Assembly (NCBI GenBank): GCA_033964015.1
Contig: CM066923.1
Location: forward strand, 7,863,978-7,927,977
Direction: 5' to 3'
From: Scolanthus callimorphus
Taxonomy: Eukaryota > Cnidaria > Anthozoa > Actiniaria > Edwardsiidae
DNA length: 64,000 nucleotides
The notes under the pieces were generated by a model, which did not search any database, was not told the origin of the DNA, and saw only the letters and a list, made by a program, of their open reading frames with translations. Below, in pieces: positions 52,233-64,000 of this stretch (positions are counted from its first letter, which is position 1; each line of letters starts with the position of its first letter). Both the position numbers and the translations under genes were made by a program.

Positions 52233-53180
52233 CTAAGTGTGGCAGACAATCTGTTTGAAAGCTCTTCTGAACTGTTTGCTGCGATAACAGTACACCCAGG
52301 GATTGAAGGCGGAGTGCGAGAATGAGATAAGCGCAACCCACATCCAGGCGCTGTTCAACACGAGATCGAGACAATAATCCTGCACCAACAAAAGCATTAT
52401 GAACACGATAACCACGGGAAACAGTAGCGCGAAAAACATTCCAGTGACTATAGTTGCCGTAACAACTGTCTTTCGATTCGACACGACATCTTTTCGACTA
52501 GTCGTCTGCGAGTCGATTGTCGAGTTCTCTCGATTTGACCTGACTTGTCGCCTTGTGATGCGATAGATTTGCGCATAGCAGATCACAACGAGAATAAAAG
52601 GTACAGCTATTGCTACAATCGAGCAAGCTAACCACATGTATCGGCGCTCGTAAAAATCAGAAATAAAAAATCGGACGACGGGAAGACCAAACGAGAATAA
52701 CCAGACAGATGATATTGCGCAGTAACATCGTGTTTCTGTGATGAGTTGGTGATAGTGAAGCGGCCGGACAACGGCGACAAATCTGTCCACACTCACTGCG
52801 CACAAACTGAACGTGGTCGCCGTTAGTGTCTGAATCCAAAAGTAGTTTTCCACCTTGGTGTACGTGTCCCAAAACCCGATCGGCAAGTCCTCAAATGGTA
52901 TCTCATACGTCCCAAGATTGATGATGTAGAGTGCATTCATGTTAAACGCAAGCACAAGATCAGCAGCGGAAAGAGATGCGATGAAAAACATAGAGACTTT
53001 TCGTAGCGCGCAAGTGCGTATGACAGCAGTTATGACGAGCCCATTTCCCACAACTGCAACTACGCAGCTAATGGCGTGTAGGGTTATCATGGCAATCAGG
53101 GATGGCTGCGACATGACGCCTTCAGGACACAAGTCATGCAAGTTGTCGATGTTTTCTCCTTGCGTAGAGCTGTTGTTCAT
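52233..53180 (-). CDS. Class A (rhodopsin-like) GPCR, intronless coding region
   Basis: A 315-residue seven-helix receptor of the plasma membrane. TM1 28-54 with GNGLV (N46), TM2 62-88 with SAADL (D74), TM3 112-138 ending DRF (132-134) instead of DRY, TM4 152-173, TM5 182-205 with P194, TM6 236-262 with FALLFP in place of CWxP, TM7 272-298 with NPWVY (N293-Y297), then a short helix 8 and a tail Cys (313). Position 3.25 is Thr, so the usual TM3-ECL2 disulfide is absent, as in melanocortin, cannabinoid and lysolipid receptors; I infer a melanocortin/adenosine-type (MECA) relationship, ligand unknown. N-terminal NNSST is a glycosylation site. A weak acceptor TTTTAG at about 53208 suggests a 5'-UTR intron. 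Confidence 0.95.
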   Translation of the reverse strand: MNNSSTQGENIDNLHDLCPEGVMSQPSLIAMITLHAISCVVAVVGNGLVITAVIRTCALRKVSMFFIASLSAADLVLAFNMNALYIINLGTYEIPFEDLPIGFWDTYTKVENYFWIQTLTATTFSLCAVSVDRFVAVVRPLHYHQLITETRCYCAISSVWLFSFGLPVVRFFISDFYERRYMWLACSIVAIAVPFILVVICYAQIYRITRRQVRSNRENSTIDSQTTSRKDVVSNRKTVVTATIVTGMFFALLFPVVIVFIMLLLVQDYCLDLVLNSAWMWVALISFSHSAFNPWVYCYRSKQFRRAFKQIVCHT

Positions 53181-54290
53181 CTTGGTTGAACGTTTTCTCT
53201 TGCAAACCTAAAATGGGCAAGTAAAATTGGTCGTCATTTGGGTACGCAATGACCGTGAATGACTCGGCTTCGAGCGCGTTATCTCCTTGTCAAGAGTCCG
53301 CGTCTTTATTCGCTACCTCTTACCAACAGTCTGAGTCGTCTGAGTTGTTCGTTGCAAGACAAGTCCAATCTTGTTTGTCGGTTGCCGAACCTGTGTGTCT
53401 ATCTCAAGTTTTGCAGTCGTAAAAATTGAGAGACGCGCCGCCCTTTTGGGATGCGTTTGGCTCTTTTGCCAGTATCAAATAAGCTACAGGGCGCTCTTGG
53501 CTTGAATTTTATCTTGCACGAACGAAACGCTCTGATTAAAATTGTTACACCTGCGCGTCTTGATGAAAATCTATTGGCTCTTATACAACGCCAAATTTCG
53601 GCGCATTTTCATTGGTCGAGTGATCACGTGACAAGTACCTACTTTTGTATCAGCAAATGGTGCATGTTTCGTCAGAATTTAGCGTTGTACAATAAATACA
53701 ATAGGGCCTGCCTCAGATAGCCTCCCTCGGAAATTTGATGTTCAAACTTCATGTAAGCTCTTGAGCTACGCTCTCGAGCAAATATTCGTCACGAACATCA
53801 TTTTTTTTTCTTTCAGGCAAACCATCCCACGACAGTGCTTTGATGGAAAACCGTATTTTTCTAAAAGCAAACTTGAAGTCTAGTTGTTAAAACAAAACAA
53901 AAAACACGCTCTCTGGTCCACCACCGCACCTCTTGTTGTAGCAAATTGTCTTCACTTTTTTTTACTTGCCTTCGCAGTGTTCGCGTGACCAACATGGGGC
54001 CCATATATTGATATTTGTTTTGTCTGTCAAATAATGTTTAATCCCTTAATTGCCAATTTGTACTGCTCCCTAACCACTAACGGCGAGACCACCTACGCAT
54101 ACTGTTTCTATTTTTCATCTTCTTGCAAGCACAGAGATCAGGTGAAGCAAAATATTTTCTAACACGTTGCCTGAGTATCAGGTGGAATTTTATTTTTCCG
54201 TGAGAAAATGAGGGGGAGAGATCCTGATACTCAGGCTATCTAGCCAGCTAACACGCAGTTTCCATTAATGTTATTTGGTTTTTTTTTGCC
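53181..54290. other. 5' flank of the GPCR; one hairpin
   Basis: No other gene seen. At 54168-54240 TAGCCTGAGTATCAGG-type ends face each other (GCCTGAGTATCAGG and CCTGATACTCAGGC), a small MITE. Confidence 0.55.
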
Positions 54291-55023
54291 TATACACCTG
54301 TTTCAATTAACGTTGCTCGTGAAACCATGTATCATGAACCATGCTTCATACGTCTCAATGATAATTCTCGCCTATAACGAAGCAGTTCATGTTCATGTCA
54401 AAGGCAACGCCTCAGAGTAGTAAACGCAATGCCATTGAGAAGTCTTGGGTTAAAGGATGCCTGGCATTGTACGCGCATGCTCCAGGAGCGATCATTGATT
54501 CGTCAGTAAAACTAATAAGACCATCCTATCAGATAACTATTAAAAAATATGTAAAGCTAACACAATGTCCGATGGATCTCGAATTATATAGAGGATATTA
54601 CACGGTGGCGCGAATGAGTAAAATATTGTTTTTGACACGAGAAAATAAAACTCATATCTTCAAGCCACCGTGTAATTTTCTTTTTATTATATAGACAAAC
54701 CAGAAAAAAATATTCCAAATTGATTTCCAAGCACTTTTGTTTTGACCGATATCCTCACTAGTGAGGATATGGAAAATATATCACTGAGATCCCGGATGTA
54801 GCTTCGTATGAGATCTACGAGTGGCGTATTTCCCAGTAAAACACTCGTGTCTATATAATAAATACGATTATTTTCAATGTTTTTAACCTTCGCTGGCCTG
54901 GCCATCATTAGGGACGATACTTCTCTGATTTGAGAAATGCGCAGAACAGCTGCGCAGTTGCGTGACAAGCTCCCTTGATGCATGGTTTCAAGGAGAAACG
55001 GTGATTGAAATAGAGGTGTATAC
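54291..55023. mobile_element. MITE (CACCTxTTTCAATTAACG family) with nested element
   Basis: TATACACCTGTTTCAATTAA and TTGAAATAGAGGTGTATA are inverse ends. The left 130 bp match 40768-41030. Inside, 54584-54860 is a second inverted-repeat element (ATATAGAGG...CTATATAAT) containing the ACACGGTGGC/GCCACCGTGT hairpin. Confidence 0.75.
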
Positions 55024-56017
55024 GGGTTGGGGGATGAGGATTTTCGTGATTGATTCGTGAAAGGTGCAAACTTCTAGCTGTGTAGTGAAAGAATACCGTG
55101 CATGATCCATGAATCCGGATTTAAATAGATCCTTCCATGGTTTCTTGATCTTTTGAAATCATGCATCAAATTTGCGAAAATCCAACCACACCTTTGAAAA
55201 GAGCACCTGGAAAATCGTAAACTTGGTGGCGAAATTTTGTGCACGAGTGTGTTGCAGCTGGTGCAGCGAGGTATGAAATAATTGATAGACCTTTTAACGT
55301 AAATATCTTATAGCTATCAGGCAACGAAGTCCGGTGTGCAATTCAGCACATTCATATAACACTGTAGTAAACTTGCAAAGTTTGGTGAAGATTGGTTGAA
55401 TACTGACCGAGCTGATATAATATGTTTTAACTGAGAGCGCTCGGGCCTCGTTTTGGTGGTTTTGCCTATACTCCATTTCTTTGTAAAAAAAAAATAAGCA
55501 AGAAAGCTAAATTTTGAAAATTCATATCTCAGCCAATTTTCGAGAAGATTTTTTCATTTGCATACTGGACTTCGTTTCTTGATAACTTAGGCATATTTAC
55601 CGTGCGACAACGTCAACCGGGCCATTTTGCAAGAAGTTAACCAATCAGAAAGCGAGTAGAGAACAAAGGATCTTGAATTTCTTGAGATCTCATGAAAATG
55701 ATGAATTAAAATGGTTTGAATCTCTGAATGACAAACTTTCTGCGAGATGGCCCGGTTAACTGTCGCAAAGTAAGCAATATTAACGTGATGAAGGTCTAGG
55801 GTTTTGGTTGCCGATGTGTTTTGCTTATCATTTGTGCTGATGCCTTTTTTTAACTCGTGGATGTCCGAAGGACGGGAACGAGTTATACTTAGGAGGCGAA
55901 AATGGCGTTGTCATTAGCATGGCCAAAAGGATCTGGGAACTAGATTACGGCCGCGCCCGCGATCTCTTACCATAGGAAACTCACCAAGACCCGGAATGAT
56001 GACAAGCCATACCTTAA
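55024..56017. other. No gene recognised; one inverted-repeat element
   Basis: At about 55560-55790 GATAACTTAGGCATATTTACC, GTGCGACAACGTCAACCGGGCC and the inverse GGCCCGGTTAACTGTCGCA form arms of a MITE-like repeat. Nothing else is recognised. Confidence 0.5.
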
Positions 56018-56915
56018 TAGTCCAGTGATATTGTAGTTCCAGTTGGAACTAATTGCAATAGAATTTTTCTCAACGGCATATGAACTAGTTTAGTGAGCTA
56101 GTTAACAGAAAAAAAGTCCTCAAAAATCCCTTTAGCGGAACATCCCGAAAACAAGGAATTAAAATTTGGCCGAAAACCACAGGGTACCCGCGTCACAAAA
56201 AGTTATATTTTTTAAATAACCGCTCAAATTCTTGGTATCTTTTGTATTTAGAGATCCATAATTATTTGCAAGCAATGTCTAATAATTCTTATCTGTTTTG
56301 ATGATTAAAAAGTTTTTTCATTGACCGAACTCATTTTCAGAAGAGTCGCGATTGGGCCAATGTAGGACCCAAAATCGAGCAATTTTGATTGAGTCCGAAA
56401 ACTACTGGTGACCGAAGTCTAGAAATAAACTATTTTGTTTGTGCTCATGCGACAACTTAAAAAGAAACAAACAAACAAAAAGTTTTAGCTGGTGGTAGTA
56501 TATGACGAAGGAAAATAAAGAACGCTAATAAAATACTGCAAGTACTCAAAAATCCCTAATTCTGGCCAATGTCAAAAACACAGTGACAATGCAATATCGT
56601 TTTACTGCGTTTTGCAGGATTTGAATCGAATTGAGTGAGTGTATGAAATGTGAACTACAACAAATGGTACAGCTAGCAGATAAAACCTTGTTTATCAGAA
56701 ACTAGAATTATATTTGCAGATAAAGATCATCATCTTGCATTTCAATGTCTAGATCAGGAGGGGGGCGAATCCCTGTTTTGCACTCAGTGCAGGCTGGGTT
56801 ACAGCAGTCCGTTCTTGTTACATGTGTATCTATGGGTACTGCAGTCACTCTTTCACTTACACCTTACCATTTCAAGCAGGGAGAGTCATGTGCCGGGTTG
56901 TCAACTGTGGTATGA

Positions 56916-57300
56916 CCCGGGGGGGGGACTCCCTATATTTGAATGCTAGGGGTGACCGTCGTATTTTTAGGGGTTGAAATCGGCGATCTGGTATTTTTTA
57001 GGGGTTCGAAAATAAAAAACGGTAAAGTGACAAAAATAGGTATTTTTTAGGGGGCTCTCACGCAAATTAGGTAGTGTTTTTGAAAGTCGAGAGGATACAT
57101 TTGATGTATATTAAATAAACGGCCAGAATAAAATTTAATCTGTCAAAATTGTTGGTATTTTTTAGGGTATTTTCAGACTGAGGGGTATTTTTTAGGGTGG
57201 AAATTTTTTCCGACCAGGTATTTTTTAGGGTCAAAATTCGAGTTTCCCGACGGTCACCCCTAGCATTTTAACCTTAGAGTCCCCCCCCCCCCCGGGGGGT
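56916..57300. mobile_element. G/C-tract foldback element, copy D
   Basis: CCCGGGGG then ACTCC, ATGCTAGGGGTGACCGTCG and GTATTTTTTAGGGG motifs, mirrored by CGACGGTCACCCCTAGCAT and GAGTC plus a C run. TATGAC flanks both sides (exact length ambiguous because of the G tract). Confidence 0.85.
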
Positions 57301-57668
57301 ATGACGCTGCTGCAGGAGTAGGGGGAAGAGTTTCCGACTGCACGCTTATAATTTTCGTAGCTACTTTTCTGCAGAATGTAGCGCACGGAATCGCACGGAT
57401 CTGCACAAAGTTTCGCCTCAATCCGAATCCGCAACGTTTGATTTATGAAAACAACTGATAATTAGACAAAGTATTTCACCAAGCAGAAGCAAGATTAAAG
57501 CCAACGTTTCAGACATTTAATTCTGTCCTTCATCAGGACGGTTACAAAAACAAGTTACATGTCACGCGTATAAACTATGAGGCGCGCAAGATATGGAAGA
57601 TGAACGCGCGCGTATAATTAAAGTTCTTCTCGCAGGTTGAGGCCATCAGGGGCCATTGTCTTGAGCTT

Positions 57669-58140
57669 CTATATCCAGTAACCCTCAACTGACAACAGAT
57701 CTTCCGCCTTCGAAACTTTCTTGGTGCATTTTATCACCAGATCTTCTAGGATATGTCCTGCGTTGGTGGGATTGAAATGGGCCGCCACTGCTGATGTCTC
57801 AGCATAACTTCTGTAATGGTTGATAGTGCACTTGTGCGTTCCAAATTGTTCATGTAGAGGACAGCTGGTTTGGCCTACGTACTGCATGCGACACTTAGTA
57901 CACGATATAAGGTAGATAACATTGCTACTCTTACAGTCCAGCGTGCTGTTGTACGAGAGCTGACGAAAGTGTCGTTTACGTCTACGAACTTACACCTGCG
58001 GTTCCCACAAGTCATATTCAAGTTTATCCCACCACTTGCAGTTGTCTAAGAAGATGGAACTCGGGCTCTCACTAAGATATCTCTCAGGTTAGGAAAGCCA
58101 CTATAGGGGGTTCTGATATTATTTTCTTCAATCGTTCTGA
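57669..58140 (-). pseudogene. Penelope-like element, GIY-YIG endonuclease end
   Basis: On the minus strand, worn RT-tail motifs PPIVAF and NLRDILVRARVPSS are followed by LDCKSSNVIYLISCTKCRMQ, YVGQTSCPLHEQFGTHK and the C-terminal VIKCTKKVSKAEDLLSVEGYWI. The paired VIYLI...QYVGQT blocks are the GIY-YIG nuclease core of Penelope elements. The frame breaks between the RT tail and the nuclease. No full RT is left. Confidence 0.75.
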
Positions 58141-59700
58141 GACACAAATGATGGGGAACGCTTGTTTAAGGATTTTGGGTGCGTTTTGTAGCCGAGGGGG
58201 GTATGTAAGCACTACAACTACTCTGTTGCTCTTCGTTCCTCGTTGGCGGGTCATCAGAGTGTCTGCTCTGGATTGCAGCGCTTGTTTGTTTGTCTTGTTT
58301 GTAGCCTCTCACTGTAAGGTGGGTGGTATAAGCTCCCCTTATCACCTTCGACACGTCTTCTCGGAACTGATTCTTAGTAGACGGAGTGCTAAGGGGTAGG
58401 GGATACTCGACTTGCAGTCCGCAGGGTGACTGGAAGTCACGAGCAGATATTGTTGTATGTCAGCGGGTTTTATACCACAACAAAAACGAAAAAATACAAA
58501 CAAAAACAGCACGCGCGAGCAGCCAAAAGGTGTTTTCATTGGTTCTTTTAGCGCGCGCACTGATAATGGCGCGTTCCGTGGTATTTTAAGCATTAGAGCA
58601 TTAGAGCACAACTTTCGCGTGATGTTGGAAGAGACACGAGAGCGTGGCTCGTGATTTAGAAACTTTTAGAGCTTCTCTCCCAACATCACAAGTGCTCTAT
58701 TTGCCGATAAAGTCATAGAAAGCTGTGCTCTCTAATGCTTTTATGATATAGTGGGGGAGACCCATTGCTTTATCGGTGTACGAGAGCATAGATTTGGACC
58801 AATCAGAGCACGCATTAAATCGTAGCTATATTATAAACTTTTTTTATAAAATAGCTAAGATAGTACGCGCGCTCTGATTGGTTGCGAACTGTCCATCCTC
58901 ACATTATCAACGCACAGCAGATGCAATGCTATTTTATAAAAGCAATAAAAAGCGGATTTCTGCGGTTTATAATGTGATAAACGCACTTGAGGTGCTGCAA
59001 AAACACTTGAAAAGTTTGAAATTCACTCGCCTACGGCTTGTGAGTTTCAGACATTTCTCTTGTTTTGGCAGCATCCCTCGTGCGTTTATCACATAAACCA
59101 CTGAAATCCGCTCTTTATTGCCTATATGTACCATGGCTGAAAGCCAATCAGAATTCGAGAAACGCGCGCGTTGTGGTGTATAAAGAAAAATACAGGGATA
59201 GAAGTGTCAAAGGCTTACACTTTTCAAAGTGAAAGCCACGATATCTAAAAAGTTGAAAATAAGCGAAAAAGAAGACTATTTATCATATTCATTTGCTTAA
59301 TACGAGTGATAAACTTGACAATTTGGCTTTTGTTGTGTCGCAATCACAATTTCCGCGTGAATTTTGGAAAAACATTAATTGGGTACCCTGTGGTTTTTGA
59401 CATGAAATAAACAATGCCGCCTCACGGTCACACCCGCCGGTTTTTATGTAAACAAACTCATTTGGAATGTTCTCGATCTAAGCTTCAAAATGGTATATGT
59501 CTCTTAAAATCCGCAAGGGGGAGGGTTTCGGTTGCTGGCCCACACAGCACACGGGCCGGAGTACAGTATCGATTTTCAAATCGTTTTAAATGTCAAAACA
59601 TATAGAGAATATATTAGAAATTGCCTGTAAATAATTACGGTACTTGAAATGCAAAAATATACCTATAATTGTAGCGTTCTTTTAAATAATGGAATTTATT
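58141..59700. other. Repeat-derived sequence; no gene supported
   Basis: Includes a foldback at about 58860-59165 (GCGCGCTCTGATTGG and CCAATCAGAATTCGAGAAACGCGCGC; AATAAAAAGCGGATTTCTG and CTGAAATCCGCTCTTTATT) and sequence at 58690-58790 related to 10040-10150 (CTTTATCGGT, ATATCATAAAAGC). Confidence 0.55.
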
Positions 59701-59888
59701 TTGACGCGGGTACCCTGTGGTTTTCGGCCGAATTTTAATTCCTCGTTTTCGGCATGTTCCGCTAAAGGGATTTTGAGGACTTTTTTTCTGTTAACTAGCT
59801 CACTAAACTGGTTCATATGCCGTTGAGAAAAATTCTATTGCAATTAGTTCCAACCGGACCTACAAAATCTCGTAGATTGACTGGACTA

Positions 59889-60064
59889 TAATATAGGAAA
59901 TCAACAATGCACTTTATTAACGCGATTTTACAAAATTCGCGTTTGTTTAATGTACGTTAATTAATGTCGATGTAAATTTTTAGACATTAAAGTTACCGTA
60001 CATTAAACTAACGCGAATTTTGTAAAATCGCGTTAATAAAGTGCATTGTTAATTTCCTATATTA
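59889..60064. mobile_element. Near-perfect palindrome MITE
   Basis: TATAGGAAATxAACAATGCAC, TTTATTAACGCGATTTTAC and AAAATTCGCG are all inverted across the centre with very few differences. It abuts the right end of the 3.9 kb element. Confidence 0.9.
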
Positions 60065-63000
60065 AGGTAGACTAAACTAGCCAAAGGGCAACCAAATCTT
60101 CTTAGTATTTAATTCAAGATATGTGTACATCACTGATTATCAGTTTTAACTTTGTGCATTGACTCATGTTGACTGCAAAAAGAGTACAATATAGTATATA
60201 GTCTATGGCTCACCATCCACGAGTTCGCCATTGCGGCGCTTTGATTAATAGAACTGGCCATCGCAAGCTGGAGTTCGCAGAGTCTGGACTAAAATGAAGC
60301 CGACAATATTGAGGGATTTTTCTTCTTTCCCCCCTTCTTTTTCTGGTGGTGGTGGGGCTTCAGCGTTCTTTATAAACGCACTTTATATTAGAGCGGATTT
60401 TAGATGAGTGTCGAAAACTAACGCAAAGTAAATACACTTAGCCAATCAGAAACGAGCAAATTCAACAACCAACCAATCAGAAACGAAACCCATGCAACAA
60501 CAAACGAATGACAGGAGGCGAATAAAGTATACAACTTGCGTTTAGTTGTGACCCTACACATAAAAGGTTGAGTAAAATTCCATTTCTGCACTTGTGGGGT
60601 GCTACGCGGCCACAGGCTGTTGTGCACTTTTACATATGGCTTAACGTTGCTCCTAAAACCGTGTATCATAAACCATGCTTCATAGTTGGAAATAATGAAT
60701 TCGTACCTAAATCGCAGCATGGAATTTCATGTGAAATAACATCCCAAAGTAGTAAATAGAATGCCACTGAGTGTTTTAAGTGCAGTCTGATTTGCCAAAT
60801 TCCTCAATTCAACAAATCCAAACTTCGCATTGGAACCCTGAAAAATTGACGTCCGGCACAAGCGTTATAAATAAACGACTATTCTTTAGGACTAAAGATT
60901 GTTTCATATTTCGGGAACGAGGGAACCCAAGTTGGTGGGAACGTCAGCTTGACTGGGATCCGCGATCTGGAAATAGAAACGGTTTCTCCCCGATATGTGA
61001 GCTACGAGGATACTTGATTCTATTTTGGTCCTCTTTAATTTATTTGTTTGTTTTTTATTTTTAATATGGTGGACCAGAAAATTCCTACAAATCCGCATAA
61101 TTGATATATTAATTGATAACAATTTCCCCAAGATTAAAATCTCCTGAATTTTGTAACTTTTTTACAATTTTCAAAGGTACTTACAGTTCAGATGAGTTGT
61201 TAACACAAGTTTACTCTCACTTGTCTGGTTGAGAATCCGTCCCTATTGAAAAGGCCAAAAACTGAAGGAGATTTAGTGAGTACCCGCGATAGCCCTTTAT
61301 GTTTCCAGCTCCAGCTGAGCCTGCTTAGTTTTTGGATGAAAGTAATATAAGCCTAAGCGACGAAACTCATTTAGCTCGCGAAGTGTAATTGCAACGCAAG
61401 ACACCTGTCATTGATGGGATTTGTCAGCAAATCTTGCGACATGGAAATAGAAAACATAATGGATTTTTGTGATAAAATTTTGACAGTGACAGCAACATTT
61501 ACTGCAATCTATCTAAGAGAAACGTTTTCCCATGACAAGAGATAATATACGAACTACAGGGTAAAATAAGATATGAAGCCATTTATCCATCCCACCCACC
61601 GCTTTTCGGGCTTTCCTTGCTGGGTTTCCACACTGTTATGGTACCCTATAGCTAGACAGTTAAAAAATATTATTTCTTTACGTCTCCGGGGCTACGGAGA
61701 AGAAGTGTTAATTTATGTTTTTTTTATAAACTCTAATTCACAAAAATATGTTTCTTTTGGCTGAATTCTCATTCAGGTCAGAGAAAGGGGCGGTGGATCA
61801 AAGTTAGCGTGTTAGGCACTGCCGAAGATAAATTAGCTTGTTGTTCTTAAATTTGTAGGCGCACGAGCAACATTTTTAAATTTTAGGCTTCGAGAAAGAT
61901 GGAAAAGGCCTTGATGCGAAACGCACCAGAAAGGTCTAGTGCACTTACTTGGAAAATATCACGTTATTTACATTTTTGTAACCATCAATAATACGTCGTT
62001 TTGAGGGCCCATTAGGCTTGAAGTCACGCCTATTAGGTAGAAAAAAAAAAACAGTATTCATCTAGTGGGCTAAAATTCAACCACCACGTCCAATCAGGAC
62101 ATCTCGAAGGCACCATTCATTTGAATGACAGTGCACGAAAGACAATATTTGATATGACTGATTTTTTATTCGAATGGCAGAAAAAGGGTAGAATTTGTTC
62201 GACTGTGTCAAGAAACAAATCGAAAACCTCAATCATTAATAAAAAGAGACTGACTTTCTTCAAATAGACGTTGCTATTTCTCAAAGCAAAAACTCTGTCT
62301 CTTAGCTCCCAGCAATTGGTTTTGTCTATTTTCCAAAAGTTATAGTTAAATTGGAGCATCAAAATTAAGTCACCATTTCATAATTGACATAATGGATTTA
62401 ATTGAGTGCTTGCCAACACTCAACGATCGCCTTCGGTTCTTCCGCTTCCGCCATACAAATGCAGTGGAATTACTAGAAAATAGACTGATTTCATTGTAAT
62501 TTCGAAGGAAAATCGCCTTTACATAGAAACAAAGATGCTCTTACGTTTGCTTATTGGGTCCAGGAGTCCAGTCATAAGGCCCACTTAATTGTCCTAAATA
62601 GTTGAAAAAGGAACAGAAATGAAAATAAAAACATGTAATATTTATTGTAGCCATTTGACAATGAAAGGGGATGGGGTTACATAGATAACGGGCATTATAT
62701 TAGTGAACACCTTAAAACGTCGCGAGGGGAAAGCACTTTGCCAGTATATTTACACTGTCGCACTTAAAATTATCATACAAAGATCGAGCCGCGCTATAAG
62801 TAGTTTCCTCTGTTTTGAGCCTTCTCGTAGTTTTTCTGCCCAGTAATTCCTCTTTCTGTTGCTTGAATAGAATTAGAATATTTACGTTTTGACGAGAACA
62901 TTTTCATTTTGCAAAAAAAAAACTTTTGCTGATCCGAAAGTATCACCTCTCTGGCTACAGATTTCCTACCCCCAAAATACGATACATAAGTAGCTTAAAA

Positions 63001-64000
63001 CATCATTAATTATTTTAATGAAATGGGCTCATATATTTGCGTTCATAGTCATCAAACTAAAATATCTTGGTACCAATTTTCCTCAAAATTGCGATATTTC
63101 TTTTTGGTCTCTAGAAGAGTGGGCATGCAAATCAGAAACCTTATGTCTAAAGATAGAGAATCTCGAAACCATTAGGGGTGCTGATATAAAGGCGAGACCA
63201 AGCAAGATGAAAAGTCCGCGGGCACACAACGGACTCCTTGACCCCGCGGCGTTTTGCTGCTGGTTCGCTTTGTTTCGCAGCCCCTACCGTATCTGGCTGG
63301 GATCCACAGCCGAGATTCTAGACTGCAGACACCTTAAACCAAAACGAAAAAGTGAAAGACAAAGAGAGAGAGAAAGAACAAAAAAGCAAGCAAACAAACA
63401 AAGACAGTCACACCGTGCGCGCGGTATCGATCCGCCATTGGAAATTACCGAGCAGGCCCTTGGAACGAGGCACAGCAGTCATCCGCAAAAATTATGCGCG
63501 AAGATTTGAGTTTTGGCGCGCATCAAATATGGCGGCTGCTGAACGGAGCGGAACTTTACCAAAACACTTTGGATAATGCCCAAATTACGAGCGTTTTATT
63601 GATCACGAAATGGTAGTCTCGACAGACGGTGATCCGAACTCCCCACCACAACTTCTTTACACTTTGTGCTGTAAATTACTGGGAAAAGACTCCAAAACAA
63701 AAGGTAAAACTTAGAAGGTGGCATCCAGGTCCAGTGGCGTTGACGTGCACGGCACTTGTTTGTTCGTTTTGATATAAATAATTGGTGTTTTACATAAGGG
63801 AAATGCAAAGTGTTGATTTTATTTAGATAGTTTATATTCCATCGTGTGCTTTATACTCAGATGCGCAAGTTGCGGAGCACTTTCAGTATGCACTCAGGGT
63901 GGTTGGAAGGTGAGCTGTGAACACGAAATTCATTTGATTCTCTCCTCTTGCATTTTGCAAATTAGGGCCTCTTCACATGATTCCGGAATGACTTTCATTC
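60065..64000. other. No gene recognised
   Basis: At 60630-60775 there is a worn copy of the 40768-41030 MITE. A 163-codon plus-strand frame (63018-63509) is low-complexity at its end (RERERTKKQANK) and has no domain. The rest is AT-rich and unremarkable. Confidence 0.5.

Larger units (their letters stand above)
56018..59888. mobile_element. 3.9 kb element with ~195-bp inverted arms
   Basis: TAGTCCAGT starts the left arm and ACTGGACTA ends the right. The arms match closely through GGAACTAATTGCAATAGAAT, CTCAACGGCATATGAAC, TTTAGCGGAACAT and AAAACCACAGGGTACCCGCG. The interior has no transposase; it holds a G/C-tract foldback, a Penelope fragment and a palindrome, so it is a non-autonomous element that has collected other insertions. 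Confidence 0.85.

Noticed and set aside
63018..63509. 163-codon plus-strand ORF
   Set aside because: Low-complexity RERERTKK end, no domain, no splice or promoter signals, and AT-rich surroundings.

Overview
This is an animal (eukaryotic) window. It has spliced genes with phase-1 introns, one intronless rhodopsin-class GPCR, and a very dense load of small DNA transposons plus decayed DIRS, Gypsy, RTE-like, CR1/jockey-type LINE and Penelope pieces. That mix, with V-type Ig receptors that lack canonical cysteines, suggests an anthozoan cnidarian, most likely a stony coral. The organism is an inference. No database could be searched.

Layout. 1-900: nothing recognised. 901-6518: a possible large element with hAT-like ends, containing a 1.6 kb long-inverted-repeat element and an unexplained short ORF. 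7429-7698 and 11918-12295 (minus): two Ig exons of one probable receptor gene, an I-set domain and a cysteine-less V-type domain. 12604-17900: the long intron upstream of them or intergenic DNA, filled with DIRS, RTE, Crypton/ZMYM-like and Gypsy remnants broken up by MITEs. 20872-20942 (minus): a possible signal-peptide exon, head to head with the next gene. 21083-37194 (plus): a five-exon single-V-domain Ig membrane receptor (signal, V domain, Ser/Thr/Pro stalk, glycine-zipper TM segment, 27-residue tail). Its V exon carries an apparent 1-base deletion, and its last intron hosts a 5.3 kb two-gene IS630/Tc1-like transposon that has itself been invaded by a LINE and two MITEs. 37195-42428: MITEs and a minisatellite. 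42429-45183 (minus): a three-exon gene for a small secreted, probably GPI-anchored protein of unknown function, with a TATA box. 45184-52213: repeats. 52233-53180 (minus): the class A GPCR. 53181-60065: repeats, including a 3.9 kb long-inverted-repeat element holding a Penelope fragment. 60066-64000: almost featureless.

The most interesting points are the Ig receptor, whose domain order resembles cnidarian allorecognition receptors, and its possible divergent partner; the previously unrecognised GPI-anchored protein gene; the nested two-gene transposon; and a family of G/C-tract foldback elements, one of which sits precisely inside a retrotransposon reading frame. Homopolymer-adjacent frame breaks make assembly indels a real possibility, so frameshift claims are provisional.
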